Below, piece after piece: positions 1-8,313 of a stretch of 22,021 nucleotides of DNA. Source of the stretch: an uncultured Clostridia bacterium (GTDB taxonomy: Bacteria > Bacillota_I > Bacilli_A > RF39 > UBA660); NCBI GenBank assembly GCA_947304495.1, contig CAMZBG010000022.1:1-22021 (forward strand). The letters run 5' to 3'. The notes below the pieces were generated by a model that had not been told where the DNA came from, searched no databases, and worked only from the letters and a program-made list of their open reading frames with translations. The position numbers and the translations under genes were made by a program. The first letter of the stretch is position 1. Every line of letters begins with the position of its first letter.

Positions 1-20
1 AATCAATGATTTATCTTTTT

Positions 21-1115
21 TTATTCTATATAACCAGCTGTTGGTAATGTATACATATCATCAGTTATTGCCTGATACTTAGTTCCATCGTAGTGATCCA
101 TAAATCCATTCTGAGCTTTATATATTTCTCCCGTATCAGTATTGTACACTCTCTCATATCCAAGTGTTGCATCACTTTGCTTTTGACTAATTATATCATA
201 TGAATTATTTCTCTTTTCCCAAGAATCCATTATCATGTCAGATATTTGATTATATACTTTTTGATTAGCTTGAATTGAAGCAACTAATGTTGATTCTTGG
301 TTATTGAACCCTTTTATAAATTCATTACTAAATTCCAATGTACTAAAAGAATAATCTAATATCTTTTGATAATTATTAAATTCTTCATCTGGAGCACTCA
401 TAACTACAATATGATAAACATTAAGTGGTGATACATCTACTTTATCACTAAATAAATTCCACATATCAGTATTTATATAATACGTTCCAATTGACTTTAC
501 ACTAGCTGTAAACAATCCTTGTCCCTTATTACCATTATTATCTGTATAAGTAGCTCTTAAAATATCTCCCCCAAGCATACTACTACCAAGATTTTCTACA
601 ATTGAAAAATCATTAAAGGTTGGAAAATATTCATATTTTAATTCTTCAGCGTTACTAAGTTTAGCATTACTATTCCATGCTTTATAAAAACCCTCTGTAG
701 TCTGTGGATCGACTGCTGTAAGCTTAGAAAATACTGCATCTGGATATAATTTTGCATATGTACTTCTAGCCTTTTCACTCTTTAAAAATCCTTCTTGTTT
801 TAATCCAAATAATAACATATACATAGGATTTTTAGGATTATATACTTTAAAACTATAATGAATATAATCAACTGGAGCTACTTCTACTTTCCATCCTTTA
901 GGTATCTTTAAAGATATTAAACCATTGTTATAATCCTCAAAAGTAATTCTACTAGCTTCATTTCTAACTATCTTTACTCTTGGTTCTCTTGTTAAGAAAA
1001 ATACCAAAATACCTATAACTACTAATACACCAATAATAATAGCTATTAACTTGTAAGGCTTCCTTTCTTTTACTATTTCTTTCTTCTTTTCTACTTTCTT
1101 TTCCTCTTTTTCCAT
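21..1115 (-). CDS. Membrane-anchored extracellular protein of unknown function
   Basis: A 364-residue protein of unknown function. Residues 1-22 are almost entirely Lys/Glu-rich and presumably cytoplasmic. Residues about 23-42 form a single hydrophobic span (AIIIGVLVVIGILVFFL). The remaining ~320 residues would lie outside the cell. No lipobox Cys follows the span, so it is probably a signal anchor. The extracellular part begins with a stretch (NGLISLKIPKGWKVE) that resembles the first strands of PsbP-like folds, which is only an inference. The C-terminal tail (ATLGYERVYNTDTGEIYKA, then GYIE at the end) looks compact and conserved. The start ATG follows a very good AAAGGAG site five bases upstream. 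The gene begins 16 nt after the stop of the large surface protein gene and has no promoter of its own, so the two are probably co-transcribed. The function may be linked to that secreted partner. Confidence 0.75.
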   Translation of the reverse strand: MEKEEKKVEKKKEIVKERKPYKLIAIIIGVLVVIGILVFFLTREPRVKIVRNEASRITFEDYNNGLISLKIPKGWKVEVAPVDYIHYSFKVYNPKNPMYMLLFGLKQEGFLKSEKARSTYAKLYPDAVFSKLTAVDPQTTEGFYKAWNSNAKLSNAEELKYEYFPTFNDFSIVENLGSSMLGGDILRATYTDNNGNKGQGLFTASVKSIGTYYINTDMWNLFSDKVDVSPLNVYHIVVMSAPDEEFNNYQKILDYSFSTLEFSNEFIKGFNNQESTLVASIQANQKVYNQISDMIMDSWEKRNNSYDIISQKQSDATLGYERVYNTDTGEIYKAQNGFMDHYDGTKYQAITDDMYTLPTAGYIE

Positions 1116-1131
1116 TCTTACTCCTTTCCTA

Positions 1132-3588
1132 CTATTGAGTTAAATATGCTGCTTTATAAATAACCCCATTTACCATATCATCACGATGTCCTATAGTGAC
1201 ATTATTCTGTGTATCTGTTATCACAGCCGATTCGTTGTTGATAGGATTATTTGAACTGCCGCCTCTTATAATTCCATCATAAAATCTAACTGTCTTATTA
1301 GACTCTATTCTTAATCCAACAGCTCTTGATTGAATAATTGGTGAAGTCCCATTAATTACACCATCATCTACACCGATTGTCATCGTTGCATTGTTCATTA
1401 CAGCAGGATTACTTGTTGAATTAGTAATAATCGTTCCCCCAGTTATTATCGTTGTACCTGCATTATTATGAACGGCGCCTCTAACTTTATTAGTTACTGT
1501 AATATCTGACTCAAGATATGCACTGCCAGAAATCGTAAGTGTTCCCCCATCATTATACACAGCTTGTCGTTTATAACCTCTAACATTACCACCAGAAATA
1601 TTCATTACTCCACCAGATTCATTATTTATAACACCTTGATCAGCAGTTGTTCCTATTGTAATTATTCCTCCAGTTATTGTCATATTTCCATAGTTTCTAA
1701 TTGCTTGGAAATAATTTGATTGAATTGTTCCCCCAGAAATTAGAACTGCTCCAGAATTCCTATTCTCAAGTGTCCTAAACTGATCTCCAGAACCAGTACG
1801 CAATAAAGTTCCATTTTTAATTTCGATTGTTCCAGCATTTTCTAGTACAATTCCAGTAACCGTACTAATCGTATAATTTTGCAAATCAAATTCAATATTT
1901 TTACCGACATCTACGAAAATATTTTCGTTGCTTACATTTACCAACAAAGTTATAATTTTCTTTGTATTATCGGTTGGTACAGCGTCGACAGCATCTTGTA
2001 CTGACGGATAATAATCATCACCTATTCTAGCCACATATTCAGCATTTAACCAATGTGCATAAAATGTAACTGGCCCTGTTATTACCTCTTCGGCAGTTAT
2101 TTCACGACCATCAGCTGTAAACCAACCAACAAATCTATAACCAGTTTGTTCTGCCAAAGGTAAACCTCCAATTGTTGCTCCAGAAATAACAAGTCTTGTT
2201 GGTTCATCCGTAGTTCCATCACCTGGATCAAATGTTACTGTTACTTCGGTACCAGTAGTCAAAGAAACTGTATAATAAGTGGCCCCATTTATTGCCTCTT
2301 CGCTATGAAAAATACCGTGACCTGCTTCTTTGTCAGTAATTAACGTTTCATTATTTATTGCAGCCGCTCTTCCCTTAGCTATTCCGTCATAAAAATTAAA
2401 CGTGCTATTATTTGCTAAATAAATGCCATAATCCATTCCTTGAATTACTGGTGAAGTTGAATCAACATTACCATCCTCTGTACCAATCGTAGTAGTACCA
2501 GCATTTGATACCGCAATACCATTCAAACCTTCCGCTACAATTGTTCCCCCAAGTATTGTCAAAGAACCATTAGCTAGTGTTTGAACTGTACCTCTTTTAG
2601 AATTGCTTTCTACAAGTGCTTTAGCACTTAAATATGAATTTCCTGAAATTGTAGCACTACCACCACCAGAAATATATATCGTCTGTTTAGTACCATCACA
2701 AATGATACTACCACCAGTCATATTTAAAACACCATTATCTTCAACATTTATAGCACCTTGAGCTGAAGCCTGATCTGTATATATCGTTCCATTAGTTATC
2801 GTTACTGTTGAAGTATCTCTAACAACATTTGATCCAGATCCTTGAACACCTCTTATCGTAATAACTGGATTATTTCCATCATTAGATAATACTAATCCTG
2901 GCATATCCAATACAATATTCTTACCTGGTGATACAATAACATGCTGTACTGAATTCTTTAACAACACAATTGTCGTTTGTGGACCATCTTTTTGTACGGC
3001 ATTGACAGCCGCTTGCAATGTCTGATATTTTTGATTACCAATTCTTGCAACATATTCTACCGTATCAAATTCAAATTCTAAAACGAATGGAAAAGTAGTA
3101 CTATTACTATTATATTCACCTTCTTTATAACCAATTGTAATATGAAATGTCGAAGAAATACCTAAAGTACACTGCGTAATATTTACATCATCACATAAAG
3201 TAGATCCAATATTATAATCACTTATCGTATATTCCAATTGACTAGGTAATCCAGTAATACTAACTACTCCTTTTTCATATTCTGATAGATTTGTTATTTC
3301 CACCATATAAGTAACAGTTGAATCACTAGATGGAAGACTAACAGAACTAGATACACTAAATTTACCAAATTCAAGAGAATTACTAGTACCACCAGAAGTA
3401 GAACCAGACACTTTAGCATTTGTTACTCTAACTAATTCATCAGCTCTAACAACTGCTTTAACATTCTGAATTACCATATTGGAAGCATATTCAGCATATC
3501 CTATTGATAACATTACAACTACTGCCAATATCAAAAAAGGAACTGATTTTACATAATTAATTGCAGTTTCTTTATTACGTTTTTTCAT
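1132..3588 (-). CDS. Large secreted beta-helix surface protein with a Listeria-Bacteroides repeat
   Basis: An 818-residue exported protein. A basic N-terminus followed by a hydrophobic stretch (VPFLILAVVVMLSIGYAEYA, about residues 16-35) is a signal sequence or anchor. A Ser/Thr-rich domain (about 55-175) with two Cys (132 and 140, possibly a disulfide) follows. Two homologous blocks each start with EYVARIG (about 178 and 517) and continue with AV.AV, I.LL, and many short strand repeats such as ITNGTI, MTGGSI and ISGGTI. This pattern is typical of right-handed parallel beta-helices (pectate-lyase-like). Between the blocks, residues about 449-513 (VTFDPGDGT to GYRFVGWFT to TFYAHW) are a Listeria-Bacteroides (InlB B-type, Flg_new) repeat. 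No LPXTG sorting signal is present at the C-terminus. The ATG at 3588 is chosen because AGGAG lies nine bases upstream; the TTG nine bases earlier abuts that site. An adhesin or surface-display role is inferred; no substrate is known. Confidence 0.8.
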   Translation of the reverse strand: MKKRNKETAINYVKSVPFLILAVVVMLSIGYAEYASNMVIQNVKAVVRADELVRVTNAKVSGSTSGGTSNSLEFGKFSVSSSVSLPSSDSTVTYMVEITNLSEYEKGVVSITGLPSQLEYTISDYNIGSTLCDDVNITQCTLGISSTFHITIGYKEGEYNSNSTTFPFVLEFEFDTVEYVARIGNQKYQTLQAAVNAVQKDGPQTTIVLLKNSVQHVIVSPGKNIVLDMPGLVLSNDGNNPVITIRGVQGSGSNVVRDTSTVTITNGTIYTDQASAQGAINVEDNGVLNMTGGSIICDGTKQTIYISGGGSATISGNSYLSAKALVESNSKRGTVQTLANGSLTILGGTIVAEGLNGIAVSNAGTTTIGTEDGNVDSTSPVIQGMDYGIYLANNSTFNFYDGIAKGRAAAINNETLITDKEAGHGIFHSEEAINGATYYTVSLTTGTEVTVTFDPGDGTTDEPTRLVISGATIGGLPLAEQTGYRFVGWFTADGREITAEEVITGPVTFYAHWLNAEYVARIGDDYYPSVQDAVDAVPTDNTKKIITLLVNVSNENIFVDVGKNIEFDLQNYTISTVTGIVLENAGTIEIKNGTLLRTGSGDQFRTLENRNSGAVLISGGTIQSNYFQAIRNYGNMTITGGIITIGTTADQGVINNESGGVMNISGGNVRGYKRQAVYNDGGTLTISGSAYLESDITVTNKVRGAVHNNAGTTIITGGTIITNSTSNPAVMNNATMTIGVDDGVINGTSPIIQSRAVGLRIESNKTVRFYDGIIRGGSSNNPINNESAVITDTQNNVTIGHRDDMVNGVIYKAAYLTQ

Positions 3589-3616
3589 AAAAATCAACTC
3601 CTATCTATCTACTATA

Positions 3617-3645
3617 ATAATACCACATATTGCTATTTTTAACAA
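3617..3645 (-). promoter_or_regulatory. Sigma-A-type promoter of the surface-protein operon
   Basis: On the minus strand TTGTTA (3645-3640), a 17-nt spacer and TATTAT (3622-3617) precede the surface-protein start by about 30 nt. The -35 box overlaps the T-tail of the upstream gene's terminator. Confidence 0.6.
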
Positions 3646-3671
3646 TAAAAAAACAGCATTTTATTGCTGTT
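3641..3671 (-). terminator. Rho-independent terminator of the helical-protein gene
   Basis: A perfect 7-bp stem AACAGCA/TGCTGTT (arms 3665-3671 and 3652-3658) with a 6-nt loop is followed on the minus strand by a T-rich run. The stop codon (3661-3663) of the gene it ends lies in the loop. Confidence 0.8.
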
Positions 3672-4359
3672 CATTGTTATCAAAATTATTGTTTCTATTA
3701 TTTAGTACTCTTGTAAGTCTTCTAATTTTTTCACTAACCGCATTATTTTGAGCAATAACATCCTGCAATTGACTATAAATATTAGCTTGCATAGCAGATA
3801 ATTCAAGAAGTTCATTACAAATACTATCCGCATCACTTTGTGGTAGGATTTGGCCAGCATCTATAGCATCAGCTTTCTCATTATTAAATTCAAGTACTAT
3901 ATTTACTTTATGTATAATTTCTTTACCTGAAACAAGAGTTGCCATTCTAAGAAAACCAGCTATTTTATTATCCCTAAATGCTTTAAACAATTCAGCAGGA
4001 GTTCCAAAATGCTTACATATTTGTTTTGCAGCAAGATCGGATAATCCTAGTAATTCTCTCATATATTCAACTCCATCTGCTATTGGTTCACGATCTGTAG
4101 AGCCACGTATTTCATTCGATAATACCGTTCTATCATTTTCATCAATCTTTGGATCTATATGTAAATATTTGCATCTATATATTTTAGCCATTCCTCTTAA
4201 TTCACTAACTAATTTTCCTGTATAACGATCGGCATAATATAAGAATTCAGCCATAGTCGTAATCTTTTCATATTCCAATTTTCTCTTAAGATTAGGTGTG
4301 CCATAAAACTCAATTTCATCGAGTCTAATACTATTTAAATCAACATCTATTTGTGCCAT
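3661..4359 (-). CDS. Helical protein of unknown function, HhH/alpha-CTD-like segments
   Basis: A 232-residue soluble protein that I do not recognise. Residues about 8-65 (RLDEIEFYGTPNLKRKL, then ITTMAEFLYYA, then LVSELRGM) recall the helix-hairpin-helix arrangement of the RNA polymerase alpha C-terminal domain. A second helix-hairpin-like stretch (LLGLSDLAAKQICKHFGTP) lies around residues 105-125. The last ~60 residues are a probable coiled coil ending in an Asn-rich tail. These resemblances are read by eye and could be coincidental. The start at 4359 is chosen because GGGGGAT lies four bases upstream and because a TTGACA promoter lies inside the longer upstream frame. The gene has its own promoter and terminator, so it is a single transcription unit. 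A nucleic-acid-binding role is possible but not shown. Confidence 0.7.
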   Translation of the reverse strand: MAQIDVDLNSIRLDEIEFYGTPNLKRKLEYEKITTMAEFLYYADRYTGKLVSELRGMAKIYRCKYLHIDPKIDENDRTVLSNEIRGSTDREPIADGVEYMRELLGLSDLAAKQICKHFGTPAELFKAFRDNKIAGFLRMATLVSGKEIIHKVNIVLEFNNEKADAIDAGQILPQSDADSICNELLELSAMQANIYSQLQDVIAQNNAVSEKIRRLTRVLNNRNNNFDNNEQQ

Positions 4360-4384
4360 ATTATCCCCCATTTCTTGGCTAAAT

Positions 4385-4413
4385 ATGTTAGCATAATAGT
4401 TTATTAATGTCAA
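4385..4413 (-). promoter_or_regulatory. Sigma-A-type promoter of the helical-protein gene
   Basis: On the minus strand TTGACA (4413-4408), a 17-nt spacer and TAACAT (4390-4385) lie about 25 nt upstream of the ATG at 4359. The perfect -35 and optimal spacing make this one of the clearest promoters here. It also shows that the true start lies downstream. Confidence 0.75.
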
Positions 4414-4424
4414 CAAAAAAGATA

Positions 4425-5213
4425 CTAATTCTTTATCAGTACCTTTTCTATCCACACAACCATTAAATACATAAAATATGAAACAATAAGTAAAATAATA
4501 ATCCCCGCAAATACTAAATTTAAATTAAATACCTGACTACCATAATTAATTAAATATCCAATACCCGCTTTAGATACTAAAAACTCTCCCATAATAACTC
4601 CTACCAAAGACATTCCTACATTTATCTTTAAACTATTTATAATAACATGATAATTATAAGGAATTATTAAATATTTAAGTATTTGCCATCTACTAGCTCT
4701 AAAGCTTTTCATTAATACTATTCTATGCCTATCAGTATTTATAAATCCTGAATTTATATTAACAATCGTAATAATTAATGAAATTAAAAGAGCCATAATT
4801 ACTATTGAATTACTATTAGCCCCAAATATTATAATAATAATTGGTCCTAATGCAACTTTAGGAAGACTATTTAAAATTGTCAAATATGGTTCTATTACTC
4901 TATATATAAATTTACTATACCATAATATAATTGCTATAATCGTTCCCATTACTGTAGCCAAACTAAAACTAATTATCGTTTCATATACAGTAATAAATAT
5001 ATGATTGAATAAATTATTTTGTCTATATAAATTAATTATTATCTTTATTATTTTAGTAGGTGAAGAATAGATAAATGCATCTATCATATTGTTTCTAGAT
5101 AAATATTCCCAAATAACTAATATATTTATAAATATCAATATTTGTACTAAATGCACTAGTATTTTTTCTTTTCTTATTTTCATTAAATATTTCCTATAAC
5201 CATCACTTATCAT
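4425..5213 (-). CDS. ABC importer permease, NitT/TauT (SsuC/TauC) type
   Basis: The 262-residue inner-membrane permease of a binding-protein-dependent importer. About six hydrophobic spans are visible. A cytoplasmic EAA loop is recognisable in SFRASRWQILKYLIIPY, the segment that contacts the ATPase in this family, followed by NVGMSLVGVIMGEFLVSKAG, typical of SsuC/TauC/ThiX-like permeases. It is the third gene of a binding protein-ATPase-permease operon. Its start overlaps the ATPase end by 11 nt if the ATG at 5213 is used (AAAGAG ten bases upstream); the ATG at 5219 is equally in frame and only slightly less likely. There is no clear terminator before the next gene's promoter 12 nt beyond the stop. 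The substrate cannot be read from the sequence. Family members import sulfonates, nitrate, riboflavin or pyrimidine thiamine precursors. Confidence 0.85.
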   Translation of the reverse strand: MISDGYRKYLMKIRKEKILVHLVQILIFINILVIWEYLSRNNMIDAFIYSSPTKIIKIIINLYRQNNLFNHIFITVYETIISFSLATVMGTIIAIILWYSKFIYRVIEPYLTILNSLPKVALGPIIIIIFGANSNSIVIMALLISLIITIVNINSGFINTDRHRIVLMKSFRASRWQILKYLIIPYNYHVIINSLKINVGMSLVGVIMGEFLVSKAGIGYLINYGSQVFNLNLVFAGIIILLIVSYFMYLMVVWIEKVLIKN

Positions 5214-5952
5214 TACCATCAATCTCTTTCCATACCATATCATAATACATAGCAAATTCTGGACATTTTCGATTATTTATAGGTGTCGATTTATCATTCA
5301 TATCTATTTTAAATACTTTTTTTACCTTAGCCGGTCTTGCACTAAGAACTATTACCCTATCCGATACCGAACAGGCTTCTCCAACATCATGGGTTATCAT
5401 AATAACCGTTTTATTTTCATTTTTAATAATTCGATAAACATCATCTGATACCGCCAATCTAGTCTGATAATCAAGAGCTGAAAATGGTTCATCCAATAAT
5501 AATACATCCGGTTTTAATGCCAATGTTCTAATCAAAGCCACTCGTTGTTTCATCCCCCCTGATAAACTATTTGGATAACTATACATAAAATCACTAAGTC
5601 CATAAGTATTAATTAACTTCTTTACATAATCTATATTTGCTTTAGTTAATTTATTATTAATTTTAAGTCCCAATAAACAATTATCTAATATATTTAGCCA
5701 TGAAAACAAGCAATCATTTTGAAGCATATATCCAATCTTAATATTCTTATCAATAATTATTTCTCCATCGGTCTTATCATCTAATCCACCTATAATATTT
5801 AAAAGCGTACTCTTTCCACAACCACTTGGTCCAACAATCGATACATATTCCCCTTTATTTATATCTAAAGATAATCCCTCTAGAGCAATTATTTCTTTAT
5901 CTTTAGTATAATATTTTTTACATAAATTATTAATTTCAATTATCTTATTCAT
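5203..5952 (-). CDS. ABC importer ATPase, NitT/TauT (SsuB/TauB) type
   Basis: The 249-residue nucleotide-binding subunit of the importer. All ATPase motifs are intact: Walker A GPSGCGKST (residues 41-49), Q-loop Gln78 (MLQND), signature LSGGMKQR (130-137), Walker B VLLLDEP (150-156) with catalytic Glu155, and switch His188 (ITHD). The C-terminal VIVLSARPAKV stretch is typical of SsuB/TauB/NrtD-like ATPases. The ATG at 5952 overlaps the last 8 nt of the binding-protein gene (ATGAATAA), a layout that usually couples translation. A TTG nine bases earlier is possible but less likely, as no good ribosome binding site favours it. It is expected to act as a dimer on the cytoplasmic face of the permease. 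Confidence 0.92.
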   Translation of the reverse strand: MNKIIEINNLCKKYYTKDKEIIALEGLSLDINKGEYVSIVGPSGCGKSTLLNIIGGLDDKTDGEIIIDKNIKIGYMLQNDCLFSWLNILDNCLLGLKINNKLTKANIDYVKKLINTYGLSDFMYSYPNSLSGGMKQRVALIRTLALKPDVLLLDEPFSALDYQTRLAVSDDVYRIIKNENKTVIMITHDVGEACSVSDRVIVLSARPAKVKKVFKIDMNDKSTPINNRKCPEFAMYYDMVWKEIDGNDK

Positions 5953-6946
5953 ATTTATCAAAATACTTACTATATATTAATTTATCATAAGGAACATACT
6001 TATCTAATTCACCTGCTGCTTCAATTATTTCTTGAATATGATCCCACTCATCTTCACTAATTGTTATATTCTTCTTCCATGCTTCACCATTCTTATATCT
6101 ATCAACTATTTTAATCATATCTTCAAATGTTGTATCAGGAAAATAGTCTAACATTATCTTAGCTACTTCCTTACTATCGTGTGCATATACATATTTTAGT
6201 CCTTTATCTACTGCCCTAGTAAATTTCTTAATTATATCAGGATTATCTTTGATATAACTACATTTAGCATTATAAGCCGTATATGGTACACTACCACCAA
6301 GTTCACCAATATAGGCTACTACATACCCATAACCATTCTTTTCAACCGAAGTAGCATTTGGTTCAAATAAAGTTACAAAATCTCCATTACCGCCAAGAAA
6401 GGCCCCTTCCATAGCAGGAAATGCCACTGACGTATCGATATTTAAATCTTTTTTAGGATCCATTCCGTTCGCTCTAAGTGCCCATTCAAACGTCATTTCA
6501 GGCATACCACCTATTCTTCCACCAATAACCTTCTTTCCTTTTAACATATTTAAATCAAAATTATCATATGGTTTTCTCGATACTAAAAAAGAACCATCTT
6601 TTTGCGTAAGTCCAGCAAATGTCATAACATAATCACGTGCTCCACTATTATAGACATATATTGTTGCTTCCGTTCCTGACAATCCAATTTCAGCATCTCC
6701 AGATAAAACAGCTGCCATTACATTATCGGCACCACTTGTTAAAACTATATTGACATCCAACCCCTCTTCTTTAAAGAATCCTAATCCATGAGCTACATAT
6801 TGTGGAGCATAAAAAACACTATGAGCAACCTCTGCTACTGTTATTTTCGCTAAATCACCATGTTCTCTTTCTTGAACTCTCGTAATAGCTATTATTGCTA
6901 AAATAGCTACTAAAAAAATCATAATCATACATATAATTTTTCTCAT
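5945..6946 (-). CDS. ABC importer substrate-binding protein, NMT1/THI5-like
   Basis: A 333-residue extracellular binding protein of the NitT/TauT/SsuA class. Residues about 5-22 are a hydrophobic export signal or anchor. The mature part begins KITVAEVAHSVFYAPQYVA, and continues with LGFFKEEGLDVNI, SGDAEIGLSG and GKKVIGG, all characteristic of the NMT1/THI5 fold that binds thiamine-pyrimidine or similar small organic ligands. No lipobox Cys follows the hydrophobic stretch (the only early Cys, residue 6, precedes it). This is unusual for a Gram-positive binding protein and suggests an uncleaved membrane anchor. The start has GGAGG six bases upstream. The gene is first in a three-gene operon. 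No riboswitch is visible in the ~60-nt leader and only a weak -10 (TATACT, 6974-6969) without a good -35, so neither promoter nor ligand is certain. Confidence 0.85.
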   Translation of the reverse strand: MRKIICMIMIFLVAILAIIAITRVQEREHGDLAKITVAEVAHSVFYAPQYVAHGLGFFKEEGLDVNIVLTSGADNVMAAVLSGDAEIGLSGTEATIYVYNSGARDYVMTFAGLTQKDGSFLVSRKPYDNFDLNMLKGKKVIGGRIGGMPEMTFEWALRANGMDPKKDLNIDTSVAFPAMEGAFLGGNGDFVTLFEPNATSVEKNGYGYVVAYIGELGGSVPYTAYNAKCSYIKDNPDIIKKFTRAVDKGLKYVYAHDSKEVAKIMLDYFPDTTFEDMIKIVDRYKNGEAWKKNITISEDEWDHIQEIIEAAGELDKYVPYDKLIYSKYFDKYE

Positions 6947-7006
6947 TATTTACCTCCATTTTCATTTTAGTATATTCCTATTACCAAAATTATGTATTTA
7001 TAATGC

Positions 7007-7035
7007 CCAAAAAAACTACATATTACTATGTAGTT
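7007..7035 (-). terminator. Rho-independent terminator after the EEP-family gene
   Basis: A perfect 9-bp stem (arms 7027-7035 and 7014-7022) with loop GTAA is followed on the minus strand by seven T residues. Its 5' arm overlaps the stop codon at 7034-7036. It separates the phosphatase-family gene from the importer operon. Confidence 0.85.
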
Positions 7036-7777
7036 ATTTTAATCTTACTTTTGCATATACAATCTCGTGATCAGAAGTCCCTTTTGAACTTATAATTCCA
7101 GCATCATCAACATTAAAACATTCTGAAATAAATATGTGATCCAAAGTTTTATCTTCTCCGTTAGGGCTGTGCCATGTTTTATCATCTATCTCAATATGCA
7201 TAATTCCGTCATCACCTATAGATTTAACAAAACTATCAAACAGATAATTACCAGGCTCCATATTAAAGTCTCCCGTCATAATAATTGGAAAATCCTGACT
7301 ACGACATTCATCTAAAATTTTCTTCAATGCCTGCAATTGTTTTAATTGTACATTAGGTATCTTATAATCTAAATGGGTATTAACTACACATATAAGCCTA
7401 TTCTCTTTATCAAGAATAATACCAACAGTTGCAATTCTTGGCATAAGTGAAAAAGATGCCAATGCCTTTAATAAATCAGCTATACTATCTGGTACCCAAG
7501 GCAATCTAAATGTATCTTCACACAAAAAATTAATTTTAGTAATAATACCATTACTTTCATTAAATGGTAATCTCTTTAACATATCACCATAACGATATCC
7601 ACCATATAATTCATAACCATCTAATGTTAATTTCTTTTCATAATCAAAGGTAAGTTCTTGAGTACCTAGTAAATCAAAATCTTCACTTTTAATAATATCA
7701 GACACTATTTGAGGATTATCTTTTTTATTATAACCACCCAAATAAGAATTTCTAACATTAAAGCTTCCAACATTCAT
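7034..7777 (-). CDS. Endonuclease/exonuclease/phosphatase family hydrolase
   Basis: A 247-residue metal-dependent phosphoesterase of the EEP (DNase I-like) superfamily. The standard active-site motifs are present in order: FNVRN (Asn8), GTQE (metal ligand Glu41), NTHLD (catalytic His135), GDFN (Asp170, Asn172), LDHIF (Asp213, His214) and SDHE (general base His237). There is no signal sequence or membrane span, so it is cytosolic. Family members cleave DNA, RNA, inositol phosphates, sphingomyelin or other phosphodiesters; the substrate cannot be told from the motifs. The ATG at 7777 is chosen because a good promoter lies just upstream inside the longer frame that starts with TTG at 7831. The ribosome binding site (AAGAAAG) is modest. 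It is a single-gene unit with its own promoter and terminator. Confidence 0.88.
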   Translation of the reverse strand: MNVGSFNVRNSYLGGYNKKDNPQIVSDIIKSEDFDLLGTQELTFDYEKKLTLDGYELYGGYRYGDMLKRLPFNESNGIITKINFLCEDTFRLPWVPDSIADLLKALASFSLMPRIATVGIILDKENRLICVVNTHLDYKIPNVQLKQLQALKKILDECRSQDFPIIMTGDFNMEPGNYLFDSFVKSIGDDGIMHIEIDDKTWHSPNGEDKTLDHIFISECFNVDDAGIISSKGTSDHEIVYAKVRLK

Positions 7778-7802
7778 ACTATCACGTCTTTCTTGGTTAC
7801 AT

Positions 7803-7831
7803 ATAATAGCATATTCGTTTAATTTAATCAA
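7803..7831 (-). promoter_or_regulatory. Sigma-A-type promoter of the EEP-family gene
   Basis: On the minus strand TTGATT (7831-7826), a 17-nt spacer and TATTAT (7808-7803). Transcription would begin near 7796, about 20 nt before the ATG at 7777, which rules out the longer N-terminus. Confidence 0.65.
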
Positions 7832-7854
7832 TTTTTCACTTACATAACCAATAT

Positions 7855-7881
7855 AAAAAAGAACTCATATGAGTTCTTTTT
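7855..7881 (-). terminator. Rho-independent terminator of mscL
   Basis: The perfect palindrome GAACTCATATGAGTTC (7861-7876) is flanked by A and T runs of at least five. It lies 3 nt after the mscL stop. It is symmetric, so it could also stop plus-strand transcription. Confidence 0.85.
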
Positions 7882-7883
7882 AA

Positions 7884-8294
7884 TTACTTATTTTTCTTTA
7901 AAGAATCTCTAATTTCTCTCAATAACAATATCTCTTCAGCAGGTTCAGCAGGTTTTTCTTCTTCTTTCTTTTTAAATTTAGCCATTAATTTAACTACAAA
8001 GAAAATACATAATGCTACGATTAAGAAATCGACAATATTTTGAATAAATTTACCATAACTAAGTGTTGCATCTCCAACCTTAACTACTAAGCCAGTAAAA
8101 TCATGTCCACCAACTATCATTCCAACTAGTGGCATAAGAATATCATCGACAAGTGATGTTACTATTTTACCAAATGCACCACCAATAATAACACCAACAG
8201 CCATATCAAAAATATTACCTTTTGATATAAATGCTTTAAATTCCTTAAATGTACTTCCACCTTTTTTTACTAATTTATTTTCTTTCTTTTCCAT
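7884..8294 (-). CDS. mscL: Large-conductance mechanosensitive channel MscL
   Basis: A 136-residue homopentameric membrane channel that opens under membrane tension to release solutes during osmotic downshock. The conserved N-terminal helix and first span are clear (FKAFISKGNIFDMAVGVIIG, then GAFGKIVTSLVDDILMP with the pore-lining Gly/Ala pattern). Next come a periplasmic-loop equivalent, a second span (NIVDFLIVALCIFFVVKLM) and a charged C-terminal helix (EEILLLREIRDSL). The length matches the family. The N-terminus is ~15 residues longer and Lys-rich compared with typical MscL. The ATG at 8294 is preceded by AGGAGG. A possible promoter lies just upstream. The gene downstream of it ends in its own unit, so it is probably monocistronic. 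Confidence 0.96.
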   Translation of the reverse strand: MEKKENKLVKKGGSTFKEFKAFISKGNIFDMAVGVIIGGAFGKIVTSLVDDILMPLVGMIVGGHDFTGLVVKVGDATLSYGKFIQNIVDFLIVALCIFFVVKLMAKFKKKEEEKPAEPAEEILLLREIRDSLKKNK

Positions 8295-8313
8295 ATTTCC
8301 TCCTAACAATTCT

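Noticed and set aside
6947..7006. Thiamine or other riboswitch upstream of the importer operon
   Set aside because: Only about 60 nt separate the upstream terminator from the start codon and no TPP-box or other aptamer motif is visible.
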